From Oscillospiraceae bacterium (lineage in GTDB: Bacteria > Bacillota > Clostridia > Oscillospirales > Ruminococcaceae), in assembly GCA_021203065.1 (NCBI GenBank), contig JAJQBX010000032.1, forward strand, positions 310,001 to 374,000: 64,000 bases of DNA, in the 5' to 3' direction. This document shows, in pieces, positions 1 to 9,588 of the stretch. The translations under genes were made by a program, and so were the position numbers. Position 1 is the stretch's first letter, and each line of letters starts with the position of its first letter. The notes beneath the pieces are model-generated. The model saw only the letters and a program-made list of their open reading frames with translations, did not search any database and was not told the DNA's origin.

Positions 1-298
1 AAGCCTCGGGCTGGTAGTAGTCGTAATAGGAAACGAAGAATTCTACTGCGCTTTCCGGGAAAAATTCACGGAGCTCGGAGCATATCTGCGCAGCAAGGGT
101 TTTATTGGGCTCTAATACGAGCGTCGGGCGGTTGACGTTTGCAATAACATTTGCCATGGTGAATGTTTTGCCAGAGCCTGTGACTCCCAATAGCGTCTGC
201 TTTTTCATACCACTATTGATTCCATCGGAGAGCTTTTTAATCGCCTCTGGCTGGTCGCCGGTGGGCTTGTATTTACTTTTAAGCACGAATTTATCCAT
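1..298 (-). CDS. uvrB: UvrABC system protein B, N-terminal part (runs off window)
   Basis: This is the first 99 codons of the helicase-like subunit of the nucleotide excision repair complex, which loads on damaged DNA with UvrA and then recruits UvrC. The reverse-strand translation begins [20 protein letters not shown] and carries the Walker A motif [13 protein letters not shown] and the conserved block [10 protein letters not shown] followed by [10 protein letters not shown], which are hallmarks of UvrB. The gene is cut by the window edge, so only the 5' end can be judged. The start is the ATG at 298. The family is certain from these motifs; intactness of the rest cannot be seen. Confidence 0.95.
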   Translation of the reverse strand, partial: MDKFVLKSKYKPTGDQPEAIKKLSDGINSGMKKQTLLGVTGSGKTFTMANVIANVNRPTLVLEPNKTLAAQICSELREFFPESAVEFFVSYYDYYQPEA

Positions 299-370
299 AG
301 CAACCTCCGAATAAAGAAACGTTTGTTGTTATAATACCACAAAAGAACTCAGATGTCAATAGTAACATGA

Positions 371-406
371 AAAATCAGGAGCTGCCCAAGGTGCATTTCC
401 TGATTC
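371..406 (-). terminator. Hairpin after the TSCPD gene
   Basis: A stem of about 8 bp (AATCAGGA with TCCTGATT) lies just downstream of the TSCPD gene. On the minus strand it is followed by a short T run, as expected for a Rho-independent terminator. Confidence 0.6.
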
Positions 407-432
407 TTTCATAGCTATTTCAAAGCTTCGGG

Positions 433-675
433 TTACAGAGTTGATTTAAGAGCCTGTGCAAACTGGTCGGGGCAGGATGTGTTTTTAGCACCGCACTTGA
501 TTCCATCAAGCTTAGCAATTGCATCCTCAACCTTCATTCCTTTTACAAGGCTTGAAATGCCCTTGAGATTGCCGTTGCATCCACCGACGAAGGAAACGTC
601 GCCGATGATGCCGTTCTCAACTTCAAAATTGATCTGCCTTGAGCAGGTTCCTCTTGTCTGATAGGTATAAGTCAT
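433..675 (-). CDS. TSCPD-domain protein (TIGR03905 type)
   Basis: This 80-residue protein belongs to a small family named after its TSCPD motif, seen here as KNTSCPDQFAQAL near residue 66. Other typical elements are the N-terminal TYQTRGTCSRQI stretch and the central GGCNGNLKGI segment. Conserved cysteines (residues about 10, 33, 61 and 68) suggest a metal or redox site, but the function of the family is not known to me. It stands alone, with a terminator behind it and the RluA-type gene 40 bp upstream on the same strand. Confidence 0.85.
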   Translation of the reverse strand: MTYTYQTRGTCSRQINFEVENGIIGDVSFVGGCNGNLKGISSLVKGMKVEDAIAKLDGIKCGAKNTSCPDQFAQALKSTL

Positions 676-715
676 TTTTTGCTACTCCTTACTTTTATAC
701 ATATTGTAATAATTG

Positions 716-1675
716 CTACTTACAGTCAGGGAAGAATTTCTCCTGAAACCATGCTGGTTTTGCAGTAAATTCTCTACCGTCAAGATAAGAAAGATTTCCG
801 CCGATGTCTCCGAGCTCAAATTTCAGGCTATGTGCCTGCAGTGCCTGAGTTTTTAATGAGTAACGCCTGTTGATTTCTCCTGAGCCATACTTACCGTCGC
901 CAAGTACCGGATGCCCGATATGAGCCATATGCGCTCTTATCTGGTGTGTTCTGCCGGTGATCAGATCTATCTCACAAAGCGACAAATCGCCGTTTGTTGA
1001 GATAACCTTATAGCTAGTGACTATCTCTTTTGCACTGGAAACAGGCTTGTCGTAAATCCTTACCATATTCTCAGCTTCGTTTTTGACGAGATATGCCTTT
1101 ATCACCGCTTCGTGCGGCGTGGGCTCGCCAATCACTGCACAGAGATATTTCTTCCTGATTCTGCGCTCTTTGACAGCGAGATTCAGGATTCTGAGGCTTT
1201 CTGCGTTCTTGGCACAGATAACAAGACCTTCGGTGTTTCTGTCAAGACGGTTGCAGAGCGATGGAGCAAAGCTCGCCTCTTCCTCCGGCTTATACTCCCC
1301 TTTTTCGTAAAGATACTTTTTGACTCGGTTGATGAGGGTGTCGATGGTGTTATCATCATCTTCATGAACAACCAAGCCACAGGGCTTATCTACAATGAGA
1401 ATATTTTCGTCTTCATAGACAGGATCAATTCTGCTGCTCACAAGCAGAAAATCACTTTCAGATGGGGCTTCAAAGAATTCGTCATTGATATAGAGCTCCA
1501 AAATGTCGCCCTCTTTGAGCCTTGTAGATATTTCGCATCTTGAATGGTTCAGCTTTATTCTCTTGATGCGGATATACTTGTACATAAGCGACTGCGGGAG
1601 CTTCGGGACGGCTTTTCCTATAAACTTGTCCACCCGCTGTCCGGCGTCGTTGTGATTTATCCTGTAGCTTCTCAT
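716..1675 (-). CDS. RluA-family 23S rRNA/tRNA pseudouridine synthase
   Basis: The enzyme isomerises uridine to pseudouridine in structural RNA. The 319-residue protein has an N-terminal S4-like RNA-binding segment (about residues 8-60, RVDKFIGKAVPKLPQ...) and the catalytic domain with NRLDRNTEGLVI near residue 145, the RLD motif that carries the catalytic Asp, then TGRTHQIRAHMAHIGHPVLG. I chose the ATG at 1675 because a GAGG ribosome site sits 6 nt before it. An in-frame ATG at 1693 overlaps that site. A promoter lies at 1705-1733. Which uridine is modified (RluC, RluD or another type) cannot be told from sequence alone. Confidence 0.9.
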   Translation of the reverse strand: MRSYRINHNDAGQRVDKFIGKAVPKLPQSLMYKYIRIKRIKLNHSRCEISTRLKEGDILELYINDEFFEAPSESDFLLVSSRIDPVYEDENILIVDKPCGLVVHEDDDNTIDTLINRVKKYLYEKGEYKPEEEASFAPSLCNRLDRNTEGLVICAKNAESLRILNLAVKERRIRKKYLCAVIGEPTPHEAVIKAYLVKNEAENMVRIYDKPVSSAKEIVTSYKVISTNGDLSLCEIDLITGRTHQIRAHMAHIGHPVLGDGKYGSGEINRRYSLKTQALQAHSLKFELGDIGGNLSYLDGREFTAKPAWFQEKFFPDCK

Positions 1676-1704
1676 ACCATACCTCAAAAACATATCTCAA
1701 GAAT

Positions 1705-1733
1705 ATTTTACTCGTTTCGTTTGTTTTTGTCAA
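1705..1733 (-). promoter_or_regulatory. Promoter of the RluA-family gene
   Basis: On the minus strand TTGACA (1728-1733) and TAAAAT (1705-1710) are separated by 17 nt, 30 nt upstream of the chosen start. Confidence 0.7.
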
Positions 1734-1778
1734 CAGTTACCTGCGCAAAACTTAATGATTTTGTAACCGTATTGTATC

Positions 1779-1807
1779 TTGAAATGTGCCTCACTGTGTG
1801 GTAAAAT
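1779..1807 (+). promoter_or_regulatory. Promoter of the CotH-like gene
   Basis: TTGAAA (1779-1784) and TAAAAT (1802-1807) are spaced by 17 nt, and the CotH start codon follows at 1864. Confidence 0.6.
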
Positions 1808-1863
1808 GTAGAACGAAAAGAGATAACCGGCTTGTCCGTGCTTTACAATGAGGAAGGATTAAA

Positions 1864-3543
1864 ATGAATGACAAAAGAAGGTTATTAGCGGGTTTGTGCG
1901 CCACCGTTGTGCTTATAACCAATATGACCGCCTGCACAATGACTGAAATATCCGACAGCAGCGAAAATGTGACCACGACGGTGTCATCCTCCGAAGAGGT
2001 AACTACAACCGAATCGGATAATGTGCCGTCAAACATAGTTACTCAGTCTGAAGCCACAACCGCCTCGGAAGCTGTTACTGAAAGCACTGAGGCTACTGAT
2101 GAAGTCATCGAAGAAGCCGAATCGGATGAAACAGGTCTTATTGTGGATGACTATACTGAAGATTTTACTTATGACAGCCTGACGCCTGACGACCTGTACG
2201 AGATGTATGGGCTTTCAAGAAGCGAGCGACAGAGCTTCTATTCTGAGATTTGCGAGGAATATGAGCTTCCCATTATCTCAGTCTCCACTGAAAATGAAGA
2301 AGAGGTTCTCTCCCGGACTGAATATATAAACTGTCTCGTTGAGATTATGAACTGCGATGCAGAGTATGTCATGGATGCAACTTCTGCAGAAATCAGAGTC
2401 AGAGGCAATGCAAGCGCATATTATGGAGATGTTGATCAGATAAGAGAAAACGGTGCACCTTATCGGATCAAGTTTACTAAGAAGCAATCGGTTCTGGGGC
2501 TCAATGACGGAGCTAAATGCCGTTCTTGGGTGCTTCTGAAAACATACAATTATGGCGTAAGAGACCATCTTGCATTTACCCTTGCGGCGGCTATCAATGC
2601 AGGTATGTATTATGTGTCCGATTCTACGTTTGTACAGCTTTATATCAATGAAGAGTACATGGGAATATATCTTCTCTGTGAACAGACTCAGGAAAATGAA
2701 AACAGGGTTGCTATCACCGAAGCAGAAGAGGGCTACACCGGAACAGACATAGGATACTTGGTAGAACTCGACAACTATTCAAGCGGTGAGACTTGGAGGT
2801 TCATGCTCAACTACAACAACGAGTCTATAACTGATGTCTACGGAACTACCCGTGTTCCAAAGAAGTACTACTATACAGTCAGAAATGATATATATTCCGA
2901 GGAGCAGCTTGATTTTATTGAGAGATATTTCGAGGTCTGCTATGAGGTCGCAATGCGAGCGATCAAATATGGCGAGTACTACCGGGTTGACAGGGTTGAC
3001 GATGATTTCACCCTGACCCTTGCGCAGGATGAATTTGAATCTGCATACGACTGCATTTCTCAGGTCATGGATATTGAGTCGTTTGTGGATATGTACATTT
3101 TATATGAAATAGTCAACGATCAGGATGTTGGAGGAGGAAGCTTCTTCTTTGCGGTTGATTTCAGTGAAACATCAATTTATCCTACGCTTACCTGCGTTGC
3201 ACCATGGGATTTCAGCTGGGCATATGGCGACTATAGTTCTGATGCTGACGGCGGACTCTATGCGGCAAAGTTCAAGGATGACTATTTCGTCGACAACTGG
3301 GGCGACCGCTCAAACCCTTGGCTTATTCTCCTCTACTCTGCCGACTGGTTCCAAGAGCTTGTGAAAGAAAAATGGCAGGAAAGATATTCATATATCTTGG
3401 AAGCTCTTGACGAGGTCACGGAAACGGTTGAGACCTATGCCGATGACTTCAACAAGGACGGCAAGAGCCGTTCATCAAGTGCTCTCGCTACCATCAGGTG
3501 GACGAGAAAAAGAGTTGAATATCTGAACACTCTCTGGGGATGA
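1864..3543 (+). CDS. CotH kinase-family lipoprotein
   Basis: The 559-residue protein has a signal peptide ending in a lipobox-like NMTAC (Cys about residue 24), then a Thr/Ser/Glu-rich linker to about residue 95, then a CotH-type module. The module is recognised by RVRGNASAYYGDVDQ, the PYRIKFTKKQ strand, LYINEEYMGIYLLCEQ around residue 265 and the late APWDFSWAYGDYS block, which matches the PWD-x-D/S-W-x-F/Y-G signature of CotH proteins. Spore-coat CotH is an atypical secreted protein kinase; in ruminococci and clostridia CotH modules also occur on cell-surface and cellulosome proteins. The ribosome site GAGGAAGG precedes the ATG. A substrate cannot be inferred; kinase activity is likely but unproven. 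Confidence 0.88.
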   Translation: MNDKRRLLAGLCATVVLITNMTACTMTEISDSSENVTTTVSSSEEVTTTESDNVPSNIVTQSEATTASEAVTESTEATDEVIEEAESDETGLIVDDYTEDFTYDSLTPDDLYEMYGLSRSERQSFYSEICEEYELPIISVSTENEEEVLSRTEYINCLVEIMNCDAEYVMDATSAEIRVRGNASAYYGDVDQIRENGAPYRIKFTKKQSVLGLNDGAKCRSWVLLKTYNYGVRDHLAFTLAAAINAGMYYVSDSTFVQLYINEEYMGIYLLCEQTQENENRVAITEAEEGYTGTDIGYLVELDNYSSGETWRFMLNYNNESITDVYGTTRVPKKYYYTVRNDIYSEEQLDFIERYFEVCYEVAMRAIKYGEYYRVDRVDDDFTLTLAQDEFESAYDCISQVMDIESFVDMYILYEIVNDQDVGGGSFFFAVDFSETSIYPTLTCVAPWDFSWAYGDYSSDADGGLYAAKFKDDYFVDNWGDRSNPWLILLYSADWFQELVKEKWQERYSYILEALDEVTETVETYADDFNKDGKSRSSSALATIRWTRKRVEYLNTLWG

Positions 3544-3572
3544 CTTCCCTATCGAACTGAAAATCAAGCTAA

Positions 3573-3604
3573 AAAGAATGCCCCCAAAATGGAGGCATTT
3601 CTTT
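3573..3604. terminator. Bidirectional terminator between convergent genes
   Basis: The stem GAATGCC.CC / GG.GGCATT has a short A-rich loop, with a T run on the plus strand and an A run on the other side. It separates the CotH gene from the convergent secreted-protein gene. Confidence 0.7.
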
Positions 3605-3632
3605 TCAGTTGTCTTTTGAAGTTCCTGTGGAA

Positions 3633-4295
3633 TTATCTTCTCTTGGAAGCAACAACAGCAGCAGCAGCTACAGCCATCGGGAGAACAGCCAAAATAACGC
3701 CGGTGTCAGCATTGGTAGAGGTAGTGGTCTCAGCAGAAGCGGTATCAGTGCTGTCAGCAGAATCAGCAACTTCCTCAGAAGCCTCGTCAGCATCGTCGGT
3801 AGTAGCAACAGCCTCGCCTTCGGTAACGAGAGTTACAGAAGTGATGGTGAAGTTGTCAAGGTTAGTACCATAAGAGATACCCTTGAACATAAGAGCGTTA
3901 GCAACAGTGTCGCCATGACCATCATGGTCGTTCATTTCGAGGGTAATGGTATACTCGAAATCGCCGCCCTCGAAACCTTGATCGGAAGAGAGCCAGATCT
4001 CTGAATCAGTGTTAGCACCATTCAAAAGCCAAACTCTGAATCCGCCGTCAGAAGAACCCTTGATTGTAACGGTAACTGTCTCACCGTAAGCAACCTCTAC
4101 AGGAAGCAAAACGCTGAGAGCTTCTTCGCTGGAGTTGAGTCCGCCGTCAACTGCAGTTACGTTGGTGCTTTCAGTAGCTCCATAATAACCGAGGTTGTCA
4201 AGAGAAAGCTCAACATCGTAGGTAGCTGCGAAGCTGGTTACAGAGAGAGCCATAACCATTGCGACTGCCATGACAATTGCCAAAATTTTCTTCAT
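3633..4295 (-). CDS. Secreted protein with C-terminal membrane/sorting-like tail
   Basis: The 220-residue protein has a clear signal peptide (MKKILAIVMAVAMVMALSVT, cleavage near SFAA) and an extracellular beta-rich region rich in Ser, Thr, Val and Gly. An acidic Ala/Ser/Thr linker follows at about residues 160-190. It ends in STNADTGVILAVLPMAVAAA, then VVASKRR. That end resembles a sortase-type signal with NADTG in place of the usual xPxTG, a hydrophobic segment and a basic tail, so cell-surface attachment is likely. I do not recognise the ectodomain. AGGAGG precedes the start, and a strong promoter is at 4337-4365. Confidence 0.75.
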   Translation of the reverse strand: MKKILAIVMAVAMVMALSVTSFAATYDVELSLDNLGYYGATESTNVTAVDGGLNSSEEALSVLLPVEVAYGETVTVTIKGSSDGGFRVWLLNGANTDSEIWLSSDQGFEGGDFEYTITLEMNDHDGHGDTVANALMFKGISYGTNLDNFTITSVTLVTEGEAVATTDDADEASEEVADSADSTDTASAETTTSTNADTGVILAVLPMAVAAAAVVASKRR

Positions 4296-4336
4296 GTTAT
4301 TTTCCTCCTAATATAATATGGTTTTTAACCATGCTC

Positions 4337-4365
4337 ATTATACCATTTGCACAATCGTATGTCAA
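4337..4365 (-). promoter_or_regulatory. Promoter of the secreted protein gene
   Basis: On the minus strand TTGACA (4360-4365) and TATAAT (4337-4342) are 17 nt apart, a consensus sigma-A promoter. Confidence 0.8.
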
Positions 4366-4453
4366 CACTTTTTCGAATAACAGAAAAAAATATCGCCAAT
4401 ACTTATAAAAATGGCTATAAATTTCTCACAGCGAAAAATTGCGAAAAAAGCTA

Positions 4454-4482
4454 TTGACAGAATCGAAAAATGCGGTTATAAT
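4454..4482 (+). promoter_or_regulatory. Promoter of tRNA-Pro
   Basis: TTGACA (4454-4459), a 17-nt spacer and TATAAT (4477-4482) lie 18 nt before the tRNA. Confidence 0.8.
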
Positions 4483-4499
4483 ACTTGTTGTCAATTTGA

Positions 4500-4576
4500 C
4501 GGGATGTGGCTCAGTTTGGTAGAGCGCCTGCTTTGGGAGCAGGATGCCGCAGGTTCGAGTCCTGTCATCCCGACCA
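4500..4576 (+). tRNA. tRNA-Pro (anticodon UGG)
   Basis: The 77-nt cloverleaf has acceptor arms CGGGATG/CATCCCG, a D arm GCTC...GAGC, an anticodon arm CCTGC-TTTGGGA-GCAGG with TGG at the anticodon position, a T arm with GGTTCGAGT, and an encoded CCA end. Confidence 0.97.
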
Positions 4577-4592
4577 TCGTCATTAAGACGAC

Positions 4593-4625
4593 AAAAGCCG
4601 ACAGTTTTTTGCACTGTCGGCTTTT
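4593..4625. terminator. Bidirectional terminator between tRNA-Pro and fhs
   Basis: A 13-bp stem (AAAAGCCGACAGT with ACTGTCGGCTTTT) has a short loop and an A/T tract on each side. It serves tRNA-Pro on the plus strand and the fhs operon on the minus strand. Confidence 0.85.
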
Positions 4626-4633
4626 ATTATTTC

Positions 4634-6304
4634 TTAAAACAGTCCGGTTATTACTCCATCAGAACTAACATCTATGCGTTCTGCGGCAGGAGATTTCGGA
4701 AGACCGGGCATGGTCATTATGTCCCCTGTCAGGACAACTACGAAGCCAGCACCAGCTGAGACCTTGACGTTCTTGACTGTAACTGTGAAGTCCTCCGGAG
4801 CACCGAGCTTGGTCGGGTCGTCGGAGAATGAATACTGAGTCTTTGCTATGCAGACAGGAAGATTTCCAAATCCGAGCTCAGTGAGTCGGACGAGCTCTTT
4901 CTTTGCCGCAGGAAGATAGCTGACACCGCTTCCGCCATAGACCTTTGTTACAACGGCGTTTATCTTCTCTTCAAGGCTCATGTCGTCTGAATAGCTGTAG
5001 GTGAAGTTCGGGGTTTCTTCCTCGCAGAGCCTTACAACCTCAGTTGCGAGTTCAACTCCGCCTTCCCCGCCCTTTGCCCAGACATCTGAGAGAACGGTGT
5101 TGACGCCGAGCTTGCGGCATTCCTCGATGACGAGATTTACTTCTGCATCGGTATCGGTCGGGAATCTGTTTACGGCAACTACAGACGGAAGACCGTAGAC
5201 GTTTTTGATATTGGAAACATGCCTTAAGAGGTTCGGAAGACCTTTCTTAAGCGCATCTAAATCTTCTCTGCCGAGCTCAGTCTTTGCAAGACCACCGTGC
5301 ATTTTAAGGGCTCTTACTGTTGCAACTATTACGACTGCAGACGGGGTGAGCCCTGCCATACGGCACTTGATGTCAAGGAACTTCTCTGCTCCCAAGTCAG
5401 CACCGAAGCCGGCTTCCGTGACGGCATAGTCGCCGAGCTTCATTGCGAGCTTTGTGGCGAGAACCGAGTTACAGCCGTGAGCAATATTTGCAAAGGGTCC
5501 GCCGTGAACGAGTGCAGGAGTGTGCTCAAGGGTCTGCACAAGATTTGGTTTCAGTGCATCTTTGAGAAGAGCCGCCATTGCGCCTACAGCCTTGAGCTGA
5601 GAAGCGGTGACCGGTTCGCCGGAATAGGTGTAGCCGATTATTATTCTGCCAAGTCTTTCTTTAAGGTCGTCAATAGAGCTTGCAAGGCAGAACACAGCCA
5701 TTATTTCACTGGCAACAGTGATGTCAAATCCATCCTCACGAGGTGTGCCGTTTGGCTTTCCGCCAAGACCGTCGACGATAAACCTCAGCTGACGGTCGTT
5801 CATATCGACGCATCTCTTCCACGTGATTCTTCTTGGGTCGATGCCAAGAGCATTTCCCTGCTGGATATGATTGTCGATCATTGCGGCAAGGAGATTGTTT
5901 GCAGCTCCGATAGCGTGAAAATCGCCTGTGAAGTGGAGATTGATGTCCTCCATTGGGACAACCTGAGCGTATCCACCTCCTGCGGCTCCGCCCTTGATTC
6001 CGAAAACGGGACCCAGTGAGGGCTCACGAAGAGCAACTACAGAGTTCTTCCTAATCTTTCTCAAGCCATCCGCAAGACCTATGGTGGTTGTGGTTTTTCC
6101 TTCCCCTGCTGGTGTCGGGGTGATGGCGGTTACAAGTATAAGCTTGCCGTTCTTTCTTGATTCATCATTGATGATTTTCGGATCGACTTTGGCTTTGTAC
6201 TTGCCATATTGCTCAATGAAATCCTCATCAATTCCGGCTATCTCAGCAATCTTGGTTATGGGAAGCATGACCGATTCCTGAGCGATTTCAATATCTGTTT
6301 TCAT
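4634..6304 (-). CDS. fhs: Formate--tetrahydrofolate ligase
   Basis: The enzyme makes 10-formyl-THF from formate, THF and ATP in the cytoplasm, feeding purine synthesis and one-carbon transfer. The 556-residue product has the family length and the P-loop-like [20 protein letters not shown] near residue 65, followed by [20 protein letters not shown] and the [11 protein letters not shown] block. The ATG at 6304 is chosen because AGAGGTG lies 6 nt ahead; an ATG three codons earlier abuts the ribosome site. It is the last gene of a Na/Pi transporter, glyA, fhs unit, so serine hydroxymethyltransferase and formate activation are probably co-expressed. Confidence 0.97.
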   Translation of the reverse strand: MKTDIEIAQESVMLPITKIAEIAGIDEDFIEQYGKYKAKVDPKIINDESRKNGKLILVTAITPTPAGEGKTTTTIGLADGLRKIRKNSVVALREPSLGPVFGIKGGAAGGGYAQVVPMEDINLHFTGDFHAIGAANNLLAAMIDNHIQQGNALGIDPRRITWKRCVDMNDRQLRFIVDGLGGKPNGTPREDGFDITVASEIMAVFCLASSIDDLKERLGRIIIGYTYSGEPVTASQLKAVGAMAALLKDALKPNLVQTLEHTPALVHGGPFANIAHGCNSVLATKLAMKLGDYAVTEAGFGADLGAEKFLDIKCRMAGLTPSAVVIVATVRALKMHGGLAKTELGREDLDALKKGLPNLLRHVSNIKNVYGLPSVVAVNRFPTDTDAEVNLVIEECRKLGVNTVLSDVWAKGGEGGVELATEVVRLCEEETPNFTYSYSDDMSLEEKINAVVTKVYGGSGVSYLPAAKKELVRLTELGFGNLPVCIAKTQYSFSDDPTKLGAPEDFTVTVKNVKVSAGAGFVVVLTGDIMTMPGLPKSPAAERIDVSSDGVITGLF

Positions 6305-6333
6305 GACATTCACCTCTTAGTGAGATAATTTTA

Positions 6334-7566
6334 TCAGTATATCGGGAATTTCTCGCAGAGTGAGACAACCTCGGTTGTGATTCTCTCTTTATTTGCATCA
6401 AAATCGGTGATGCAGTCACATATCCAGCCGGCGATGAGCTTCATTTCGTTTTCACCGAAGCCTCTTGTGGTGACAGCAGGTGTTCCGACTCTCAGACCGC
6501 TTGTGATGAATGGGCTCTCTGGGTCGTTCGGAATTGCGTTCTTATTGGCTGTGATGTGAACCTCGTCAAGGCGGTGTTCGAGCTCTTTGCCGGTTACACC
6601 TGTTCCTCTCAGATCGAGAAGCATAAGGTGGTTGTCAGTTCCCCCTGAAACAAGCCTGATGCCGTGAGCGTTGAATTCACTTGCAAGAGTCTGTGCATTT
6701 ACAATAATCTGCTTCTGGTATTCCTTGAATTCATCGGTAAGAGCTTCACCGAAAGCAACCGCCTTTGCGGCGATGATGTGCATAAGCGGTCCACCCTGTG
6801 TTCCCGGGAAGATAGCCTTGTCAATCGCCTTGGCGTACTCTTCTTTGCAAAGGATAAGTCCGCCTCTGGGTCCTCTCAGAGTTTTATGGGTTGTAGTTGT
6901 TACAACATCGGCATAAGGAATCGGACTCGGATGAAGTCCAGCTGCTACGAGACCTGCGATATGTGCCATGTCTACCATCAGGTAAGCTCCGACTTCGTCT
7001 GCAATTTCACGGAAACGCTTGAAGTCAATTATTCTCGGATATGCTGATGCGCCAGCCAAAATAAGCTTTGGCTTGCATTCAAGTGCGAGGCGTTCTACTT
7101 CGTCATAGTCAATAGTCTGGGTTTCATCAGAAACGCCATAAGGAACGATATGGAAGTACTTTCCGGAGATGTTGACCGGAGAACCGTGTGAAAGGTGTCC
7201 GCCGTGAGCGAGGCTCATCGAAAGAACTGTGTCACCCGGCTGTAAAAGAGCAAAGAACGTGGCGAGGTTTGCGTTTGCGCCGCTGTGAGGCTGAACATTG
7301 GCATGCTCTGCACCAAAGAGCTTTTTGGCACGCTCTCTTGCTATCTCCTCAACCTCGTCGACATACTGACAACCGCCGTAGTATCTTTTTGCGGGATAGC
7401 CTTCGGCATACTTGTTGGTGAGTACGCTTCCAGCCGCCAGAAGAACTCCCTCGGAAACGATATTTTCCGATGCGATAAGCTCAATATTGTGGCGTTGACG
7501 GTTGAGCTCACGTTCACAGGATGCGGCTACCTCCGGATCAAAGTTTTTCAGCTCTTCAAAAAACAT
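6334..7566 (-). CDS. glyA: Serine hydroxymethyltransferase
   Basis: This PLP enzyme converts serine and THF to glycine and 5,10-methylene-THF. The 410-residue protein shows the N-terminal [15 protein letters not shown], the tyrosine-rich [15 protein letters not shown], the [10 protein letters not shown] block and the PLP-lysine motif [14 protein letters not shown] (Lys about 228). AAAGGAG precedes the ATG. It sits 29 bp upstream of fhs and 21 bp downstream of the phosphate symporter gene, on the same strand. The link to fhs makes metabolic sense; the symporter in the same transcript is less obvious. Confidence 0.97.
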   Translation of the reverse strand: MFFEELKNFDPEVAASCERELNRQRHNIELIASENIVSEGVLLAAGSVLTNKYAEGYPAKRYYGGCQYVDEVEEIARERAKKLFGAEHANVQPHSGANANLATFFALLQPGDTVLSMSLAHGGHLSHGSPVNISGKYFHIVPYGVSDETQTIDYDEVERLALECKPKLILAGASAYPRIIDFKRFREIADEVGAYLMVDMAHIAGLVAAGLHPSPIPYADVVTTTTHKTLRGPRGGLILCKEEYAKAIDKAIFPGTQGGPLMHIIAAKAVAFGEALTDEFKEYQKQIIVNAQTLASEFNAHGIRLVSGGTDNHLMLLDLRGTGVTGKELEHRLDEVHITANKNAIPNDPESPFITSGLRVGTPAVTTRGFGENEMKLIAGWICDCITDFDANKERITTEVVSLCEKFPIY

Positions 7567-7587
7567 GGTGATTGCTCCTTTACATAT

Positions 7588-9354
7588 TTATTTACTCTTT
7601 GCGACAGCATAGAGATATTTCTTTCTGTAGTCATTCAGATTCTGCTTATATTCGGGCGAATCGGGAATCTGTGCGACGTATGTATGTCCCTCAGCATTAA
7701 GGTCATAGCTGTGAAGAACGGACAATGCTATATTTGAACAGTGGTCTGCTACTCTTTCGAAGTTGGTGAGAAGATCACTGTAAACAAATCCGGTAACGAT
7801 GGTGCATGCACCAGACTGTACTCGCTCGACGTGATTATTTTTGATGACTTTTGTCATTTCGTCGATGGTTTCCTCAAGGGGCTCTACTTTTACTGCCAGA
7901 TCTCTTCTTCTCTCAACGAAAGCGGAAGCGGCAAGATTGATTATCTCGCTTACTGCTTCAGTGAGAATATGCAGTTCTTCAGCGGCTTCATCTGAAAATA
8001 CTATCTTTTTATCGTGAATTTCCTCGGCATTTTCTGCAATGTTGGCTGCATGGTCGCTTATTCTCTCGAAGTCACCTATTACGCTGAGAAGCTCACTGGA
8101 AATAGCCTGTTGCTTTTCGTCCATGACGTTCTTCCCTATCTTGACGAGATAGTTTCCGAGCTTGTCCTCATATTTATCGCAGAGAGATTCCTTTTCGTTA
8201 ACTTTCTGGAACTTTGAACGGTCATATTCGGTGATGAGCCTGATTGCTCTGAATATATTCTTTCTTGCGATGTCGCACATCTTGAGTGCGGCTTTTCTGC
8301 TGACCTCAATTGCGGCAGGAACATAATCGAGAAGGTTTTCGTCCAAAGAGTCAATCTCGGTCAGGTCTTCGCTTTCAGATGGGTCTGGCTTGATAAGAAT
8401 ATAGCAAATCTTCTCGATAAGCTTACTCATCGGGAGAAGAATTATCATGCCGACTATGCTTATTACCGAGTTCATGAGAGCGATTCCAGTTGTTGTGGCA
8501 CTCTCATTCATAAATGAAAGCCCTCCGGTTATTGCGTTGAGTGGAAGAATAATGATACAAGCGAGCACGGCAGTGAGTACATTTGCTATGAGATATACCA
8601 AAGCCGTTCGTTTGGAGTTTTTATTCTTGCCCACCATTGCGATAAGAACGGGAGAGCTTGCGCCAATTTTTATACCTAAAATCAAAGGAAGACAAACGCT
8701 GTAGGGTATGACAACAGAAGTACAGAGTGCCTGCAAAATACCGACACCAGCCGAGCAGGACTGGATAATCGCTGCCACAAATATACCTGCAAGAACGCCT
8801 AAGACTGGGTTCTTGAAGAGAAGAAGAATATTCTGGAAAGCTTCGTTTTCCTTTAGTGGATCTACGGAATCACTTATAAGAGACATCGACAAAAGAATCG
8901 TAGCGAGCCCCAGAAGAACGAGTCCGATGCTCTTTGTCGAGTTTTTGTTTGTGAACATGTAAAGAAGTGCACCGATGGTTGCGAATACAGCAATAAGAAC
9001 CTCGGTCGATAACAGCTGACCGGCAACACTTTCAGAACCGGAAATGGAAAGAATCCAACCGGTCATTGTTGTACCGATATTGGTGCCAAGAACTATTGGA
9101 ATAGCCTGTGTAAGTGTCATCATTCCGGCACTCACGAAGCTTATGACCATAACGGTTGTAGCACCGGAGGACTGAATCACGGCAGTGACTAATATTCCAA
9201 GGAAGAAGCCTTTTATTGCAGGTGAAGAAAGCCTGAACAGAATGCCCTCCATTCTGTTTCCGGCGAGGCTCTTGAGCCCATTACCCATAGTTTCCATTCC
9301 AAAGAGGAAGAACGCCACTCCGCCAATAAGAGAAATAATATGAGCTAAATCCAT
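7588..9354 (-). CDS. Na+/phosphate cotransporter (NptA/PNaS family) with PhoU-like domain
   Basis: The 588-residue membrane protein has two inverted Na_Pi repeats with the signature QSSGATTVMVISFV (about residue 61) and QSCSAGVGILQAL (about residue 198), within roughly eight to ten membrane segments over residues 1-320. The cytoplasmic C-terminal half (about 345-560) is a helical PhoU-like domain. The family imports inorganic phosphate with sodium, and the PhoU-like part probably regulates it. It heads the operon with glyA and fhs, and a promoter is at 9424-9452. Confidence 0.92.
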   Translation of the reverse strand: MDLAHIISLIGGVAFFLFGMETMGNGLKSLAGNRMEGILFRLSSPAIKGFFLGILVTAVIQSSGATTVMVISFVSAGMMTLTQAIPIVLGTNIGTTMTGWILSISGSESVAGQLLSTEVLIAVFATIGALLYMFTNKNSTKSIGLVLLGLATILLSMSLISDSVDPLKENEAFQNILLLFKNPVLGVLAGIFVAAIIQSCSAGVGILQALCTSVVIPYSVCLPLILGIKIGASSPVLIAMVGKNKNSKRTALVYLIANVLTAVLACIIILPLNAITGGLSFMNESATTTGIALMNSVISIVGMIILLPMSKLIEKICYILIKPDPSESEDLTEIDSLDENLLDYVPAAIEVSRKAALKMCDIARKNIFRAIRLITEYDRSKFQKVNEKESLCDKYEDKLGNYLVKIGKNVMDEKQQAISSELLSVIGDFERISDHAANIAENAEEIHDKKIVFSDEAAEELHILTEAVSEIINLAASAFVERRRDLAVKVEPLEETIDEMTKVIKNNHVERVQSGACTIVTGFVYSDLLTNFERVADHCSNIALSVLHSYDLNAEGHTYVAQIPDSPEYKQNLNDYRKKYLYAVAKSK

Positions 9355-9423
9355 AATTGTCCTTTCAAGACGTTATCTTTTCCTTTACATTCCCATTACT
9401 CTATTTCACATTACCACAAATCT

Positions 9424-9452
9424 AATATACCAATTTGGCGGGACAATTTCAA
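9424..9452 (-). promoter_or_regulatory. Promoter of the phosphate symporter-glyA-fhs unit
   Basis: On the minus strand TTGAAA (9447-9452) and TATATT (9424-9429) are 17 nt apart, giving a leader of about 65 nt. Confidence 0.65.
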
Positions 9453-9536
9453 GGGTAAATATAAATTTCGGCGTTATGCAAGAAAAAGTATAACTTTCAA
9501 AGGCGGAAACAGGCGAAATTTGAGGCGGCGAATAGT

Positions 9537-9570
9537 AAAACCTGCCGCAGTGATTATTCACTGAGGCAGG
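9537..9570 (-). terminator. Terminator of the metal ATPase operon
   Basis: A long stem (CCTGCC.CAGTGA with TCACTG.GGCAGG, one mismatch) with a TTAT loop is followed by TTTT on the minus strand, just after the P-type ATPase stop codon. Confidence 0.8.
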
Positions 9571-9588
9571 TATACAAAAATATTAAAA

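Noticed and set aside
5297..6019. 240-codon plus-strand frame
   Set aside because: It is antisense to fhs, has no ribosome site or promoter and shows no protein-like pattern.
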